Part shown: positions 8,394 through 17,222 of the stretch, piece after piece
Layout of the letters: each line of letters starts with the position of its first letter
Position numbering within the stretch: the first letter of the stretch is position 1
Assembly: GCF_014205875.1 (NCBI RefSeq)
Contig: NZ_JACHEN010000009.1
Coordinates: 98,772 to 162,771, forward strand
Source: Anaerosolibacter carboniphilus
GTDB lineage: Bacteria > Bacillota > Clostridia > Peptostreptococcales > Thermotaleaceae
Direction: 5' to 3'
Length of the DNA stretch: 64,000 bases
The notes under the pieces: model-generated
What the model saw: only the letters and a program-made list of their open reading frames with translations
What the model was told of the DNA's origin: nothing
Database searches by the model: none
Made by a program: the position numbers and the translations under genes

Positions 8394-9146
8394 ATGAAAG
8401 GCATCATTTTGGCGGGAGGAACCGGTTCAAGGCTATATCCGTTAACCAAGGTTACCAATAAACATTTACTGCCAGTAGGTAAATATCCCATGATTTTTTA
8501 TTTGATTGCTAAAATGAAGCAAGCAGATATAGCAGATATGATGATTATCACTGGGAAAGAACATATGGGGTCCGTAGTAAATCTATTAGGCAGTGGTCAT
8601 GAATACGGAGTTAATTTTACCTTTAGAATACAGGATCAACCCGGGGGAATCGCGCAAGCACTAGGACTGTGTGAAGAATTTGTAAGTCAAGACAAATGTG
8701 TGGTTATGCTTGGAGATAATGTATTTCAGGATAACATCGCTCCCTTTGTTAAGGATTTTGAAAAGCAAGACAGAGGAGCAAAAATACTGATCAAACAAGT
8801 GGAAGATCCCAGAAGATATGGTGTTGTGGAGCTCGAGGATCATAAAGTTATAGGAATTGAAGAAAAACCGTCAAATCCCAAAAGTAATTATTGTGTTACA
8901 GGAATCTATATGTATGATCACCGCGTATTTGATGCAATCAAAGCCCTAAAACCTTCTGGCAGAGGCGAGCTTGAAATTACAGATGTGAACAATTGGTATG
9001 TAAAGGATGCTTCCTTAACCTATGATATTTTGGAAGGTTGGTGGTCTGATGCCGGTACTTTTCAGTCTCTACAAAATACAAACTTATTGGCAAAGGATAT
9101 GAATCTAGATGAAATATTAAGCAGGAATTATAAAGTTAGTAGGTGA
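8394..9146 (+). CDS. rmlA: Glucose-1-phosphate thymidylyltransferase (SpsI-like short form)
   Basis: Joins dTTP and glucose-1-phosphate to give dTDP-glucose, the first step of dTDP-L-rhamnose synthesis. The N-terminal GGTGSRLYPLT is the nucleotidyltransferase signature loop; LGDNVF (about residue 106) is the metal-binding Asp region, and EEKP and GWWSDAGT are family blocks. At 250 residues it matches the short spore-coat SpsI type rather than the roughly 290-residue RmlA. The start has AAGGAGAGGAATGT upstream. It is the first gene of a tight operon with rmlD (7-base gap), rmlB and rmlC. Confidence 0.9.
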   Translation: MKGIILAGGTGSRLYPLTKVTNKHLLPVGKYPMIFYLIAKMKQADIADMMIITGKEHMGSVVNLLGSGHEYGVNFTFRIQDQPGGIAQALGLCEEFVSQDKCVVMLGDNVFQDNIAPFVKDFEKQDRGAKILIKQVEDPRRYGVVELEDHKVIGIEEKPSNPKSNYCVTGIYMYDHRVFDAIKALKPSGRGELEITDVNNWYVKDASLTYDILEGWWSDAGTFQSLQNTNLLAKDMNLDEILSRNYKVSR

Positions 9147-9153
9147 AATCTTC

Positions 9154-10032
9154 ATGAGAGTATTGATTACAGGAGGAAATGGCCAGTTAGGAAGCATGCT
9201 CATGCAGCTATTGGCTGAAAAGCAATGTATATTAGGAGAAATCGATGCAATCTATAAAGATTGTGCAGTAGCCTGTACAAATAAAACTACATTAGACATT
9301 ACAAATCTATGGGATATAAAAAATTGCTTTATGAAATTTAAACCTCATGTGGTAATAAACACTGCAGCCTATACCCATGTTGATCATTGTGAATCCAACA
9401 TAGACCTATGCTTCAAAGCAAATTCCTTAGGACCTAGAAATCTAGCCATTGCCTGTGAAGAAATACAGGCAAAACTCATTCATATATCCACGGATTATGT
9501 CTTTGATGGAAAAAGCAACATTCCATATAGAGAGTTTGACTTACCAAATCCCATAAATATTTACGGTAAGTCCAAGGCACTAGGAGAAGAATACGTGAAA
9601 CAATTTTGTTCTAGATACTTTATCATCAGAACCAGTTGGCTCTATGGATATGAAGGGAAAAATTTTGTGAAAACAGTTGTGAAAGCAGCGAAAGAAAAGA
9701 AACTGCTCCATGTTGTGGCCGATCAAATAGGAACACCAACAAATGTAGAAGATTTAGCCTATCATCTCCTACAATTAGCTGTTACGGATGAGTATGGTAT
9801 TTATCATTGTACCGGTGGTGGTGAATGTAGTTGGTATGAATTTGCAAAAGCTATCACCGAATATGCACAAATTGAATGTATGATACATCCGATCTCTTCT
9901 CAGGACTATGATAGTATTGCCCAAAGGCCGCTCTACTCTACCTTAGATCATATGATGCTTCGTTGTACCATAGGAGATCATATGCGGGACTGGAAGGAAG
10001 CTTTGAAAGAATTTATTTTAAACTTAAAATGA
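9154..10032 (+). CDS. rmlD: dTDP-4-dehydrorhamnose reductase
   Basis: Reduces dTDP-4-keto-rhamnose with NAD(P)H, the last step to dTDP-L-rhamnose. It is an extended short-chain dehydrogenase: TGGNGQLGS at the N-terminus binds the cofactor, HISTDYVFDG near residue 109 carries the catalytic Ser/Thr, and YGKSKALGE near 130 is the YxxxK catalytic pair. The length, 292 residues, is normal. The binding site AGGTGA overlaps the rmlA stop, so translation is probably coupled. Confidence 0.92.
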   Translation: MRVLITGGNGQLGSMLMQLLAEKQCILGEIDAIYKDCAVACTNKTTLDITNLWDIKNCFMKFKPHVVINTAAYTHVDHCESNIDLCFKANSLGPRNLAIACEEIQAKLIHISTDYVFDGKSNIPYREFDLPNPINIYGKSKALGEEYVKQFCSRYFIIRTSWLYGYEGKNFVKTVVKAAKEKKLLHVVADQIGTPTNVEDLAYHLLQLAVTDEYGIYHCTGGGECSWYEFAKAITEYAQIECMIHPISSQDYDSIAQRPLYSTLDHMMLRCTIGDHMRDWKEALKEFILNLK

Positions 10033-10044
10033 CAGGAGGATTTT

Positions 10045-11085
10045 ATGAAAACGTATCTGGTTACAGGTGGTGCAGGTTTCATCGGCTCCAATTTTATAAG
10101 ACAATTACTAAATAACCATGAAAATATTCGGATTATCAATGTAGATAAGTTAACCTATGCTGGTAATCTAGAAAACTTGAAAGAGATAGAAAAACACCCC
10201 CATTATCAATTTATACAAGGAGATATATGCGATCATAAATCCATTTTAAGTATATTTAAAGAAAATGATATTGATTATGTAGTAAACTTCGCAGCAGAAT
10301 CCCATGTAGACAGGAGCATTAAGGACCCTATGATTTTTGCTCAAACAAATATATTGGGCACCGTTAACCTATTAAATATTGCAAAAAAAGCATGGGAAAT
10401 CGAAAATGGATTTTTATCTGGGAAAAAATTCGTCCAGATCTCCACAGATGAAGTCTATGGTTCTCTAGGGGCCACTGGATATTTTACCGAGGATTCCCCT
10501 CTAGACCCCCATAGTCCCTATTCTTCCAGCAAAGCCTCCGCTGATCTAATGATCAAAGCCTATTATGATACCTATAAGATGCCTGTAAATATCACTCGTT
10601 GTTCGAATAACTACGGTCCATATCAGTTTCCTGAAAAATTAATTCCCCTCATGATCGACTGCTGCTTCCATAAAAAACCCTTACCGATTTATGGAGATGG
10701 CTTAAATATCAGAGATTGGCTTTACGTGGAAGATCACTGTAAAGCCATTGAAGCAGTCATAAAAAATGGAACCCCCGGTGAAGTATATAATATTGGCGGA
10801 AACAATGAAAGGACCAATAATTACATTGTAAAAACCATCCTTCATTATGTTCGTGAAAATATTGATCCTACTGTCACTGAGAGTCTTATCACTTATGTGG
10901 AGGATCGAAAGGGGCATGATAGAAGATATGCTATAGACTCTAGTAAAATCAAGAATAAACTGGGATGGAAGCCAGAAACAAATTTTGAAGAAGGCATTAT
11001 CAAAACCATACAGTGGTATATTGAAAACAAAGAATGGATGAATCATATCGTTTCTGGTGAATATCAGCATTACAAGTATAGATAA
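10045..11085 (+). CDS. rmlB: dTDP-glucose 4,6-dehydratase
   Basis: Converts dTDP-glucose to dTDP-4-keto-6-deoxyglucose, step two of the rhamnose pathway. It has GGAGFIGSNF for NAD binding, ISTDEVYG with the catalytic Thr-Asp-Glu, and YSSSKAS with the catalytic Tyr and Lys; later blocks RCSNNYGPYQFPEKLIP and IRDWLYVEDHC are diagnostic for the family. The length, 346 residues, is typical. ACAGGAGG precedes the start. The order A-D-B-C differs from the commoner A-C-B-D order. Confidence 0.94.
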   Translation: MKTYLVTGGAGFIGSNFIRQLLNNHENIRIINVDKLTYAGNLENLKEIEKHPHYQFIQGDICDHKSILSIFKENDIDYVVNFAAESHVDRSIKDPMIFAQTNILGTVNLLNIAKKAWEIENGFLSGKKFVQISTDEVYGSLGATGYFTEDSPLDPHSPYSSSKASADLMIKAYYDTYKMPVNITRCSNNYGPYQFPEKLIPLMIDCCFHKKPLPIYGDGLNIRDWLYVEDHCKAIEAVIKNGTPGEVYNIGGNNERTNNYIVKTILHYVRENIDPTVTESLITYVEDRKGHDRRYAIDSSKIKNKLGWKPETNFEEGIIKTIQWYIENKEWMNHIVSGEYQHYKYR

Positions 11086-11180
11086 GACTAGATTCCTGTC
11101 ATTCTTTGGCACCCATTGCTTGTATACCGTTCTGTATCGATAGTATGATCAATAAATGTTGAAAATCTTTGGAGGTAACT

Positions 11181-11810
11181 ATGAATAAGTTTCAGTTTAC
11201 AAAAACGCCCATAGCGGGACTATATGTAATTGAACCAAAGGTCTTTCAAGATGAAAGAGGCTATTTTATGGAAACTTATAGTCATAAAGAATTTGCAGAA
11301 GCTGGACTGAATACGATATTCGTCCAGGATAATCAATCAAAATCAAAAAAAGGAGTCCTTAGAGGTCTCCACTTTCAGAAGAAGTATCCTCAAGATAAAC
11401 TGGTAAGAGTGCTAAAGGGTGAAGTTTTTGATGTAGCTGTAGATCTGAGAAAAGACTCCGCAACTTTCGGTCAATGGTATGGATGTGTTCTTAGTGAAAA
11501 AAATAAAAAGCAGCTTTATATCCCTAAAGGCTTTGCCCACGGATTTTTGGTGCTTTCTGATGAAGCTGAATTTATATATAAATGTACAGATTTTTATCAT
11601 CCTGAAGATCAAAGCGGAATCATTTGGAATGATGCAGATATCGATATTCATTGGCCATTAGATCATATTGATGAAGTTATATTATCTGATAAAGATAAAA
11701 ATTGGCTAAGCTTTAATGAATATCAGAGAATGCAAGAGCAATATTTAGCAGAACATTCCTTCAAATACAACAAAGAGAAAACGGGTGAAAATATGTGCAG
11801 AAATCGATAA
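11181..11810 (+). CDS. rmlC: dTDP-4-dehydrorhamnose 3,5-epimerase
   Basis: Epimerises C3 and C5 of dTDP-4-keto-6-deoxyglucose, between RmlB and RmlD. This cupin protein shows RGLHFQ with the catalytic His, FAHGFLVLS, and FYHPEDQSGIIWND. The ATG at 11181 has TTGGAGG five bases upstream and is preferred to a TTG 12 bases earlier. At 209 residues it is slightly long, with a charged C-terminal tail. It completes the rhamnose pathway; an 80-base gap separates it from rmlB. Confidence 0.92.
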   Translation: MNKFQFTKTPIAGLYVIEPKVFQDERGYFMETYSHKEFAEAGLNTIFVQDNQSKSKKGVLRGLHFQKKYPQDKLVRVLKGEVFDVAVDLRKDSATFGQWYGCVLSEKNKKQLYIPKGFAHGFLVLSDEAEFIYKCTDFYHPEDQSGIIWNDADIDIHWPLDHIDEVILSDKDKNWLSFNEYQRMQEQYLAEHSFKYNKEKTGENMCRNR

Positions 11811-11877
11811 ATTATTGTCATGACTATTTTGTTGAATGAACTTTTTTTCATAATATATTGATGAGGAATGATAATCA

Positions 11878-13386
11878 ATGAAAACCAGCATCGTTATATT
11901 AACCTATAATCAATTACATTACACCAAACTCTGCATCGATAGTATTCGAAAGTATACTGAGCAAGGAGCTTATGGAATCATTGTTGTAGATAACCATTCT
12001 ACCGATGGTACTGTGGAATGGCTCAAGACACAAGAAGATATTCAGGCGATATTCAATGATGAAAATTTGGGATTTCCCAAAGGCTGCAATCAAGGAATGA
12101 AAATAGCCCAGGGAGACAATGTCCTTCTTTTAAATAATGATGTTATTGTTACACCCAATTGGCTTTCCAATTTAACAACTTGTCTATATAGCGCAGAGCA
12201 TATAGGAGCTGTGGGTGCCGTTACGAATTCTTGTTCCAATCACCAAACCATTCCATTCACTTACAAAACCCTAGAGGAATTGATTCCTTTTGCTGAAAAA
12301 AACAATATCTCGAACAAGGATCAATGGGAAGAAAAGCCGAGATTAATTGGATATTGCATGCTCATCAAGAATGAAGTTGTTGAAAAAATAGGTTTTCTGG
12401 ACGAAAGATTTTCACCAGGAAACTTTGAAGATGATGATTATTGCTACAGGATTCGTAGGGCAGGATACAAATTATTATTGTGCAAAGATGTGTTCATACA
12501 TCACTTTGGGAGTACATCATTCGGCAAAGACCGCCAAGAATTTGGTGATATTCTTGCCATCAATCGAAAGAAATTTATAGATAAATGGGGATTCGATGCG
12601 TGGTCTCCTGCCTATTTAGATCATGATTCACCTCATTCCATTCATGAACCCACAACTAAAGAAACAGATATGAAGACAAGAAACACAATATCTTCTGCAG
12701 ATGAAAAAATACAGTCACTGATAAATAACAAAAATATCTGCTTTATTACCCTTGTAAATGATGAAAAAACATATGAGAAAGCATTATATCATATGAATCG
12801 GCTAACTATTCCTGAAGGCTACAATGTAGAGATCTTATGTATCAAAAACGCAAAAAGCATGGCTGCAGGATATAATCATGGGATGAAATATTCCGACGCC
12901 AAATATAAAGTCTATTTGCACCAAGATGTCTCCATCATCAATAAGGACTTTATAAAGGATTTTTTGACCATCTTTGAAAAATATCCGAGCATAGGATTGA
13001 TGGGAGTAGCAGGTTCAAAAACGATCCCCTCCAATGGAATATGGTGGGAATCACCTCAGCGATATGGCCAAGTATATGATAATCATACTGGACAAATGTC
13101 GTTATTGCGATTTAACGATGTAGAAAATGAGTATGTGAAAGTAAAGGCCATTGATGGCCTATTGATGATTACCCAATACGACATTCCATGGCGCGAGGAT
13201 CTCTTTGATGGATGGCACTTTTACGACATCTCTCAAAGCATGGAATTTCAGAAATCAGGATTTGAAGTGGCAATTCCAAAACAGGTAACATCTTGGTGTA
13301 TCCATGATTGTGGCATTGTTAATGTCCAAAATGGTTATGAGAAATACAGAATAACTTTTTTACAGGAATATGGTCAAGAACTATGA
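11878..13386 (+). CDS. Two-domain family 2 glycosyltransferase
   Basis: A 502-residue protein with two GT2-type parts. Residues 1-250 form a standard rhamnosyltransferase-like GT2: TSIVILTYNQLHYTKLCIDS, VDNHSTDGT, NDENLGFPKGCNQG, LLLNNDV (DxD position) and DDDYCYRIRRAG. Residues about 285-500 resemble the StrF-type GT2 domain: ICFITLVNDEKTY, VYLHQDVSI, and DGWHFYDISQSMEFQKSG. The start has GAGGAATGAT upstream. Directly behind the rhamnose operon, it is a good candidate for rhamnosyl transfer; this is inference from context. Confidence 0.8.
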   Translation: MKTSIVILTYNQLHYTKLCIDSIRKYTEQGAYGIIVVDNHSTDGTVEWLKTQEDIQAIFNDENLGFPKGCNQGMKIAQGDNVLLLNNDVIVTPNWLSNLTTCLYSAEHIGAVGAVTNSCSNHQTIPFTYKTLEELIPFAEKNNISNKDQWEEKPRLIGYCMLIKNEVVEKIGFLDERFSPGNFEDDDYCYRIRRAGYKLLLCKDVFIHHFGSTSFGKDRQEFGDILAINRKKFIDKWGFDAWSPAYLDHDSPHSIHEPTTKETDMKTRNTISSADEKIQSLINNKNICFITLVNDEKTYEKALYHMNRLTIPEGYNVEILCIKNAKSMAAGYNHGMKYSDAKYKVYLHQDVSIINKDFIKDFLTIFEKYPSIGLMGVAGSKTIPSNGIWWESPQRYGQVYDNHTGQMSLLRFNDVENEYVKVKAIDGLLMITQYDIPWREDLFDGWHFYDISQSMEFQKSGFEVAIPKQVTSWCIHDCGIVNVQNGYEKYRITFLQEYGQEL

Positions 13387-13444
13387 TTTCAATTTTGTAG
13401 TTCCATTAAATATAATCTATATTGCTTACAAGGAGTGAAATCCA

Positions 13445-14512
13445 TTGGATGATCATCATGTGGTCTGTTTTTCATGCTTGACCCCTTACCATGTTTTTGT
13501 ATCCTATATTTTATCTAAGACTGTATATAAACACCATTACAAAGTAATCCTATTCTCCGACCACTATCATCGAGAAATATATCAACGTGCACTGAAATTA
13601 AAGATTTGGGATAAGATAATTTTAGTCGAAGAGAAAAATAAATCATTGGATTTTATCTATCAGCAGCTCAATCAAATCGATCTTAATCATATTGATGTAT
13701 TGCATTATTTCTCATGGGGTTCTATTTTTCAATTGCTTTTAATAGACTGTATACCCAATCATATAAAACTTATTATGACAGATGAAGGCGTAGGAACTTA
13801 TTATATAAAGGAAGCAGTAGATCATTGGAAAAACAAGTATTCTCCCCATCGTAACCCCATAGATTTCCACAAAGTTTCAGAAATCTGGTTGTTTGACAAA
13901 CGTCTCTATGTCAGCAGTCTAGAGAAACCACTAAAAGATATTGACTTTAAAAAATGTCTTGAAGAGAACATAAAGTTCGAATTATGCCGTGAATTAAATA
14001 TACTTTTCGGTTATGCCCATGAAAAAAAAGACTGGGATATCTTGTTCTTTGATCAACCCCTCTCTCTTGCCCATATAACATCTATCGCTGAAGAAAAAAA
14101 TTTACTGATGCGTATTGTGGAAGCAGGAAAAGATTATAAGCTATTGGTTAAGAAGCATCCCACTGACCATATTAATAAATATGCTGGCTTAAATCTAAAT
14201 ATTTTACAGTGTAGTGATATTCCTTGGGAGATTGTCTATTTAAACGAATATATTCAAAATAATTCTATTATGCAAAATAAAATATACATGACATATAATT
14301 CTACAGCCCTATTGAACACTCGTATTCTCTTTAAAGACTTAGATAATTCCAATCGATTTTTAGTATTAAACAAATTATTAAGCAAGTATACTGATACATC
14401 TCAAGCAAATTCATTACTGAAAAAATATTTTGAAAAATTTAAAGAGTTTTATGGGAATAACTACTATGAACTCGAAACCCTGGAAGAACTAGAAAGTATT
14501 TTACAAAATTAA
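13445..14512 (+). CDS. Sialyltransferase/polysialyltransferase-like glycosyltransferase
   Basis: A 355-residue protein resembling the GT-B-fold sialyl- and alpha-2,8-polysialyltransferase families (GT52-like): FSCLTPYHVFVSYIL at the N-terminus, the acidic MTDEGVGTYY near residue 112, and LLVKKHPTDH near 237, where the His-Pro motif binds the CMP donor in related enzymes. The TTG start at 13445 is supported by AAGGAG nine bases upstream. The neighbouring convergent operon makes a nonulosonic acid, so this enzyme could transfer it. The family assignment rests on motifs and is moderate. Confidence 0.6.
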   Translation: MDDHHVVCFSCLTPYHVFVSYILSKTVYKHHYKVILFSDHYHREIYQRALKLKIWDKIILVEEKNKSLDFIYQQLNQIDLNHIDVLHYFSWGSIFQLLLIDCIPNHIKLIMTDEGVGTYYIKEAVDHWKNKYSPHRNPIDFHKVSEIWLFDKRLYVSSLEKPLKDIDFKKCLEENIKFELCRELNILFGYAHEKKDWDILFFDQPLSLAHITSIAEEKNLLMRIVEAGKDYKLLVKKHPTDHINKYAGLNLNILQCSDIPWEIVYLNEYIQNNSIMQNKIYMTYNSTALLNTRILFKDLDNSNRFLVLNKLLSKYTDTSQANSLLKKYFEKFKEFYGNNYYELETLEELESILQN

Positions 14513-14515
14513 TAG

Positions 14516-14553
14516 AATAAGCTCGCCCTTTCTATACCATGGGTGAGCTTATT
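14516..14553. terminator. Bidirectional terminator between convergent operons
   Basis: A 13-bp stem (14516-14528 with 14541-14553, one G-T pair) flanked by A- and T-rich runs. It overlaps the last codons of the minus-strand pseG gene and serves both operons. Confidence 0.8.
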
Positions 14554-15605
14554 TCATCAGATTCTATAATGTTATCTATATACCTTACAATACGTTCTAC
14601 GCCTCTTCCATCCACTAATTTCTTTCCTCTCTCGCTCATATTTTCTCTTAGTTTATGGTCTTTCATAAACACCTTAAACTGATCCAAAAACATGGTTGCT
14701 TCTAATTGATGAAACCATCCCAGACTGATCACATACCCTTTTTCATGCATTTTTTCTACCAGAAATTCCTGATTATCTGCCATAACAAAAGCTAGAGTTG
14801 GTACCCCACAAGCATTAAGTTCATACAAAGTAGTGCCTCCTGCCGAAATGGCCACATCTACTTGATCCATTATTTCTGAGATACGGCTTATATTTTCGTG
14901 CAAAATAACACACTCATTCTGAAGTTCTATTTTCTTCAAATCCGTTACATGGGTAAACAAATTTCCTATAATCACATGGATTTTCAGAGATGTTAATTCC
15001 GTATCAGACAAAATTATGTCTAAAAACTTTAAAACGATCTGATCGGGGTCAGAACCACCAGTAGTGAGCATTACGCTTCTCACATTCTCGTTTATTTTCT
15101 TTTTGGGCAAATCCCTAAATTCTTCTCGAATCAAATTATACATTGGTCCTAACAACAAATGCTGATCTTCTGAATATTTTTCATAATTTATATAGGTACT
15201 GGTGATGTTTCCGTTAATGATGATATCCACTGGATAGATGAATTTTTTAAGATCATCAATATAGACTAATTTTTTCACATGACGCTTGATCTTTAAAAGA
15301 TAATCTGCACTAATATCATATTTATCAATGATGAATACCTTTATATCTTCTGCCTGTACGATTTTAATAATATTATCAGCTTCTTTTTCCAGATCCGATC
15401 CACTATGGGAATATGGACTTTCATTTTCTAATCGAACCACTTCAAATCCTTCCTCTATGATTTTTACAATACCTGCTGCCTGTTTACAGATAAAGAATAT
15501 CCGCTTCCCGCTTCTTCTAAATTCTCTTGCTAATGACAAGCATCTCATTATATGACCCATCCCAATGCCAGGTCCACCATCCGTTCGAATTGCTACATTA
15601 TACAT
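14532..15605 (-). CDS. pseG: UDP-sugar hydrolase of nonulosonic acid synthesis (PseG/SpsG-like)
   Basis: PseG removes UDP from the UDP-2,4-diacetamido-trideoxyhexose to free the sugar for condensation with phosphoenolpyruvate. The GT-B-like protein has GIGMGHIMRCLSLA (residues about 14-27) with the catalytic His, TTGGSDPD near 186, and SAGGTTLYELNACGVP near 265 for UDP binding. The length of 357 residues is typical. AAGGAAA precedes the ATG. It is the last gene of a seven-gene operon that starts at 22204. Confidence 0.85.
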   Translation of the reverse strand: MYNVAIRTDGGPGIGMGHIMRCLSLAREFRRSGKRIFFICKQAAGIVKIIEEGFEVVRLENESPYSHSGSDLEKEADNIIKIVQAEDIKVFIIDKYDISADYLLKIKRHVKKLVYIDDLKKFIYPVDIIINGNITSTYINYEKYSEDQHLLLGPMYNLIREEFRDLPKKKINENVRSVMLTTGGSDPDQIVLKFLDIILSDTELTSLKIHVIIGNLFTHVTDLKKIELQNECVILHENISRISEIMDQVDVAISAGGTTLYELNACGVPTLAFVMADNQEFLVEKMHEKGYVISLGWFHQLEATMFLDQFKVFMKDHKLRENMSERGKKLVDGRGVERIVRYIDNIIESDEISSPMV

Positions 15606-15629
15606 ATCTGCATTTCCTTATGATTCATA

Positions 15630-16685
15630 TTAAGATCTTATCATATTCCATTCCAGCGGTGTTCCCCTTTGTATATCTTTACTGGCCCGTTTTCCTAATG
15701 TCTCCTCAAAATACTTGGGTGCCAATCCAAATGCAGGCCTAATTACCCTTATATTCTTATCTGAAAATACATCTCCTGCCTTTATATCTTCTACTACAAA
15801 GATCGATCTTCTAAAAATTCTATTTGTTTTTTCTCTATCCGATACCTCAAAATCTACTTTTCCTATGGCAGTTTCTGCAGCTCGTATATCAGCCACCATA
15901 TTTTTAAACTCGTGGGGCTCCATAGAAAAACTTGAGTCTGGATTTTCAACCTCTCTGCTAATGCAAAAGTGTTTTTCAATAACCTTTGCACCCAATGAAA
16001 CGGCTGTTATTGCAGCGACTGATCCCATAGAATGATCTGATAAGCCTACTGATACCCCAAAAGTATCTCTTAAATACTTCATGGCACTTAAATTCATATC
16101 TGCCGGTACAGCAGGATATGCGCTGGAACATCGGAGTAGGCATAGTTTATGATTCCCTTGATTCTTAGCCGTATTCACAGCTTCCTCTATTTCGTCCAAG
16201 GTTGCCATCCCTGTTGATAGGATCATTGGCTTTCCTTTTGATGCAATATATCGAATCAATGGTAGATCATTTAACTCAAAGGACGCTATCTTATAAAAAT
16301 CAATCCCTAAACCTTCCAAGAAATCCACTGCTGTTTTATCAAAGGCAGTCGATAGAAAATCAAGTCCTAATTTCTCAGCTTCTTCCTTTAATCTAGCTTG
16401 CCAATCCCATGGAGTATATGCCTTACCATATAATTTATATAAATTCTCGCCCTTCCATGTGCCATTTTTGATCTGGAAATACTCATTGGCACTGTCTATT
16501 GTCATTGTATCAGGCGTATAAGTTTGAATTTTTATACAATTTGCTCCAGATTCTTTCGCTGCATAGATTATATCTAGTGCTCGTTGAATGTCTCCTGCAT
16601 GGTTTGCAGACATTTCTGCAATGACATAACAGGGCGTGTTTTCTCCAATGATAATTTTATCCTTTATTTTTATTTCATCATTCAT
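15630..16685 (-). CDS. pseI: Nonulosonic acid synthase (PseI/SpsE, NeuB family)
   Basis: Condenses phosphoenolpyruvate with a 6-carbon diacetamido sugar to a 9-carbon acid. The TIM barrel shows VIAEMSANHAGD, CIKIQTYTPDTMT, GLSDHSMG and VIEKHFCI with metal and substrate residues; the SAF (antifreeze-like) domain occupies about residues 285-345. TPDTMT and SFSMEP resemble PseI more than sialic acid NeuB. The ATG at 16685 with AGGG upstream is preferred over two ATGs seven and six codons earlier. A second NeuB-type domain exists in the fusion gene upstream. Confidence 0.87.
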   Translation of the reverse strand: MNDEIKIKDKIIIGENTPCYVIAEMSANHAGDIQRALDIIYAAKESGANCIKIQTYTPDTMTIDSANEYFQIKNGTWKGENLYKLYGKAYTPWDWQARLKEEAEKLGLDFLSTAFDKTAVDFLEGLGIDFYKIASFELNDLPLIRYIASKGKPMILSTGMATLDEIEEAVNTAKNQGNHKLCLLRCSSAYPAVPADMNLSAMKYLRDTFGVSVGLSDHSMGSVAAITAVSLGAKVIEKHFCISREVENPDSSFSMEPHEFKNMVADIRAAETAIGKVDFEVSDREKTNRIFRRSIFVVEDIKAGDVFSDKNIRVIRPAFGLAPKYFEETLGKRASKDIQRGTPLEWNMIRS

Positions 16686-16758
16686 ATTATCTACCCTCAT
16701 CATCACTTAATTTTTAAATATTTCACCCATGTATTCGATATATACTTTTCAACTTAAG

Positions 16759-17208
16759 CTAGATAAGTTTATAATATTCTATATACTCTTCTGCCTTAAC
16801 AAAATCATAGGCTGCTTTCTCAAATGCTTTCTGTGAAGAAATATTAGAATGCTTAACTCTACCAATAAGCTTTTTGATGTTCGTTTTTTCTGATCGAATG
16901 ATCTCTATCACTTCCTTGAGTATGTTTGTACCGTAACCCTTTCCCCGATATTCTTTCGCAACGCTATAATTAATAACACCAATATGTTCTTCTAAATCTA
17001 TCCTTACTTGTCCTATGGCTTCTTCTCCATGGTAGCAAATATATAACAGACATTGACCTGAGTTCAATTTACCATAAAACCATTTTTTATGCTCTTCATA
17101 CTCTACGAAGTCTGTGCGAAAGGAATTATTTCTCACCTCAATGTCATTCGTCCACTTAAATAATAAATCACAGTGTTTTGATTGCGCTAAAACAAATTGA
17201 ATACACAT
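16759..17208 (-). CDS. GNAT N-acetyltransferase, probably PseH-type
   Basis: A 149-residue acetyltransferase. VAKEYRGKGYGTNIL (near residue 84) is the acetyl-CoA pyrophosphate loop, and WTNDIEVRNNSF near residue 19 is typical of PseH and other amino-sugar acetyltransferases. TGGAGG precedes the start and 14 bases separate it from the fusion gene. In this operon it would acetylate the 4-amino group after the aminotransferase. Role inferred from context. Confidence 0.75.
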   Translation of the reverse strand: MCIQFVLAQSKHCDLLFKWTNDIEVRNNSFRTDFVEYEEHKKWFYGKLNSGQCLLYICYHGEEAIGQVRIDLEEHIGVINYSVAKEYRGKGYGTNILKEVIEIIRSEKTNIKKLIGRVKHSNISSQKAFEKAAYDFVKAEEYIEYYKLI

Positions 17209-17222
17209 ATCAGTCCTCCATT

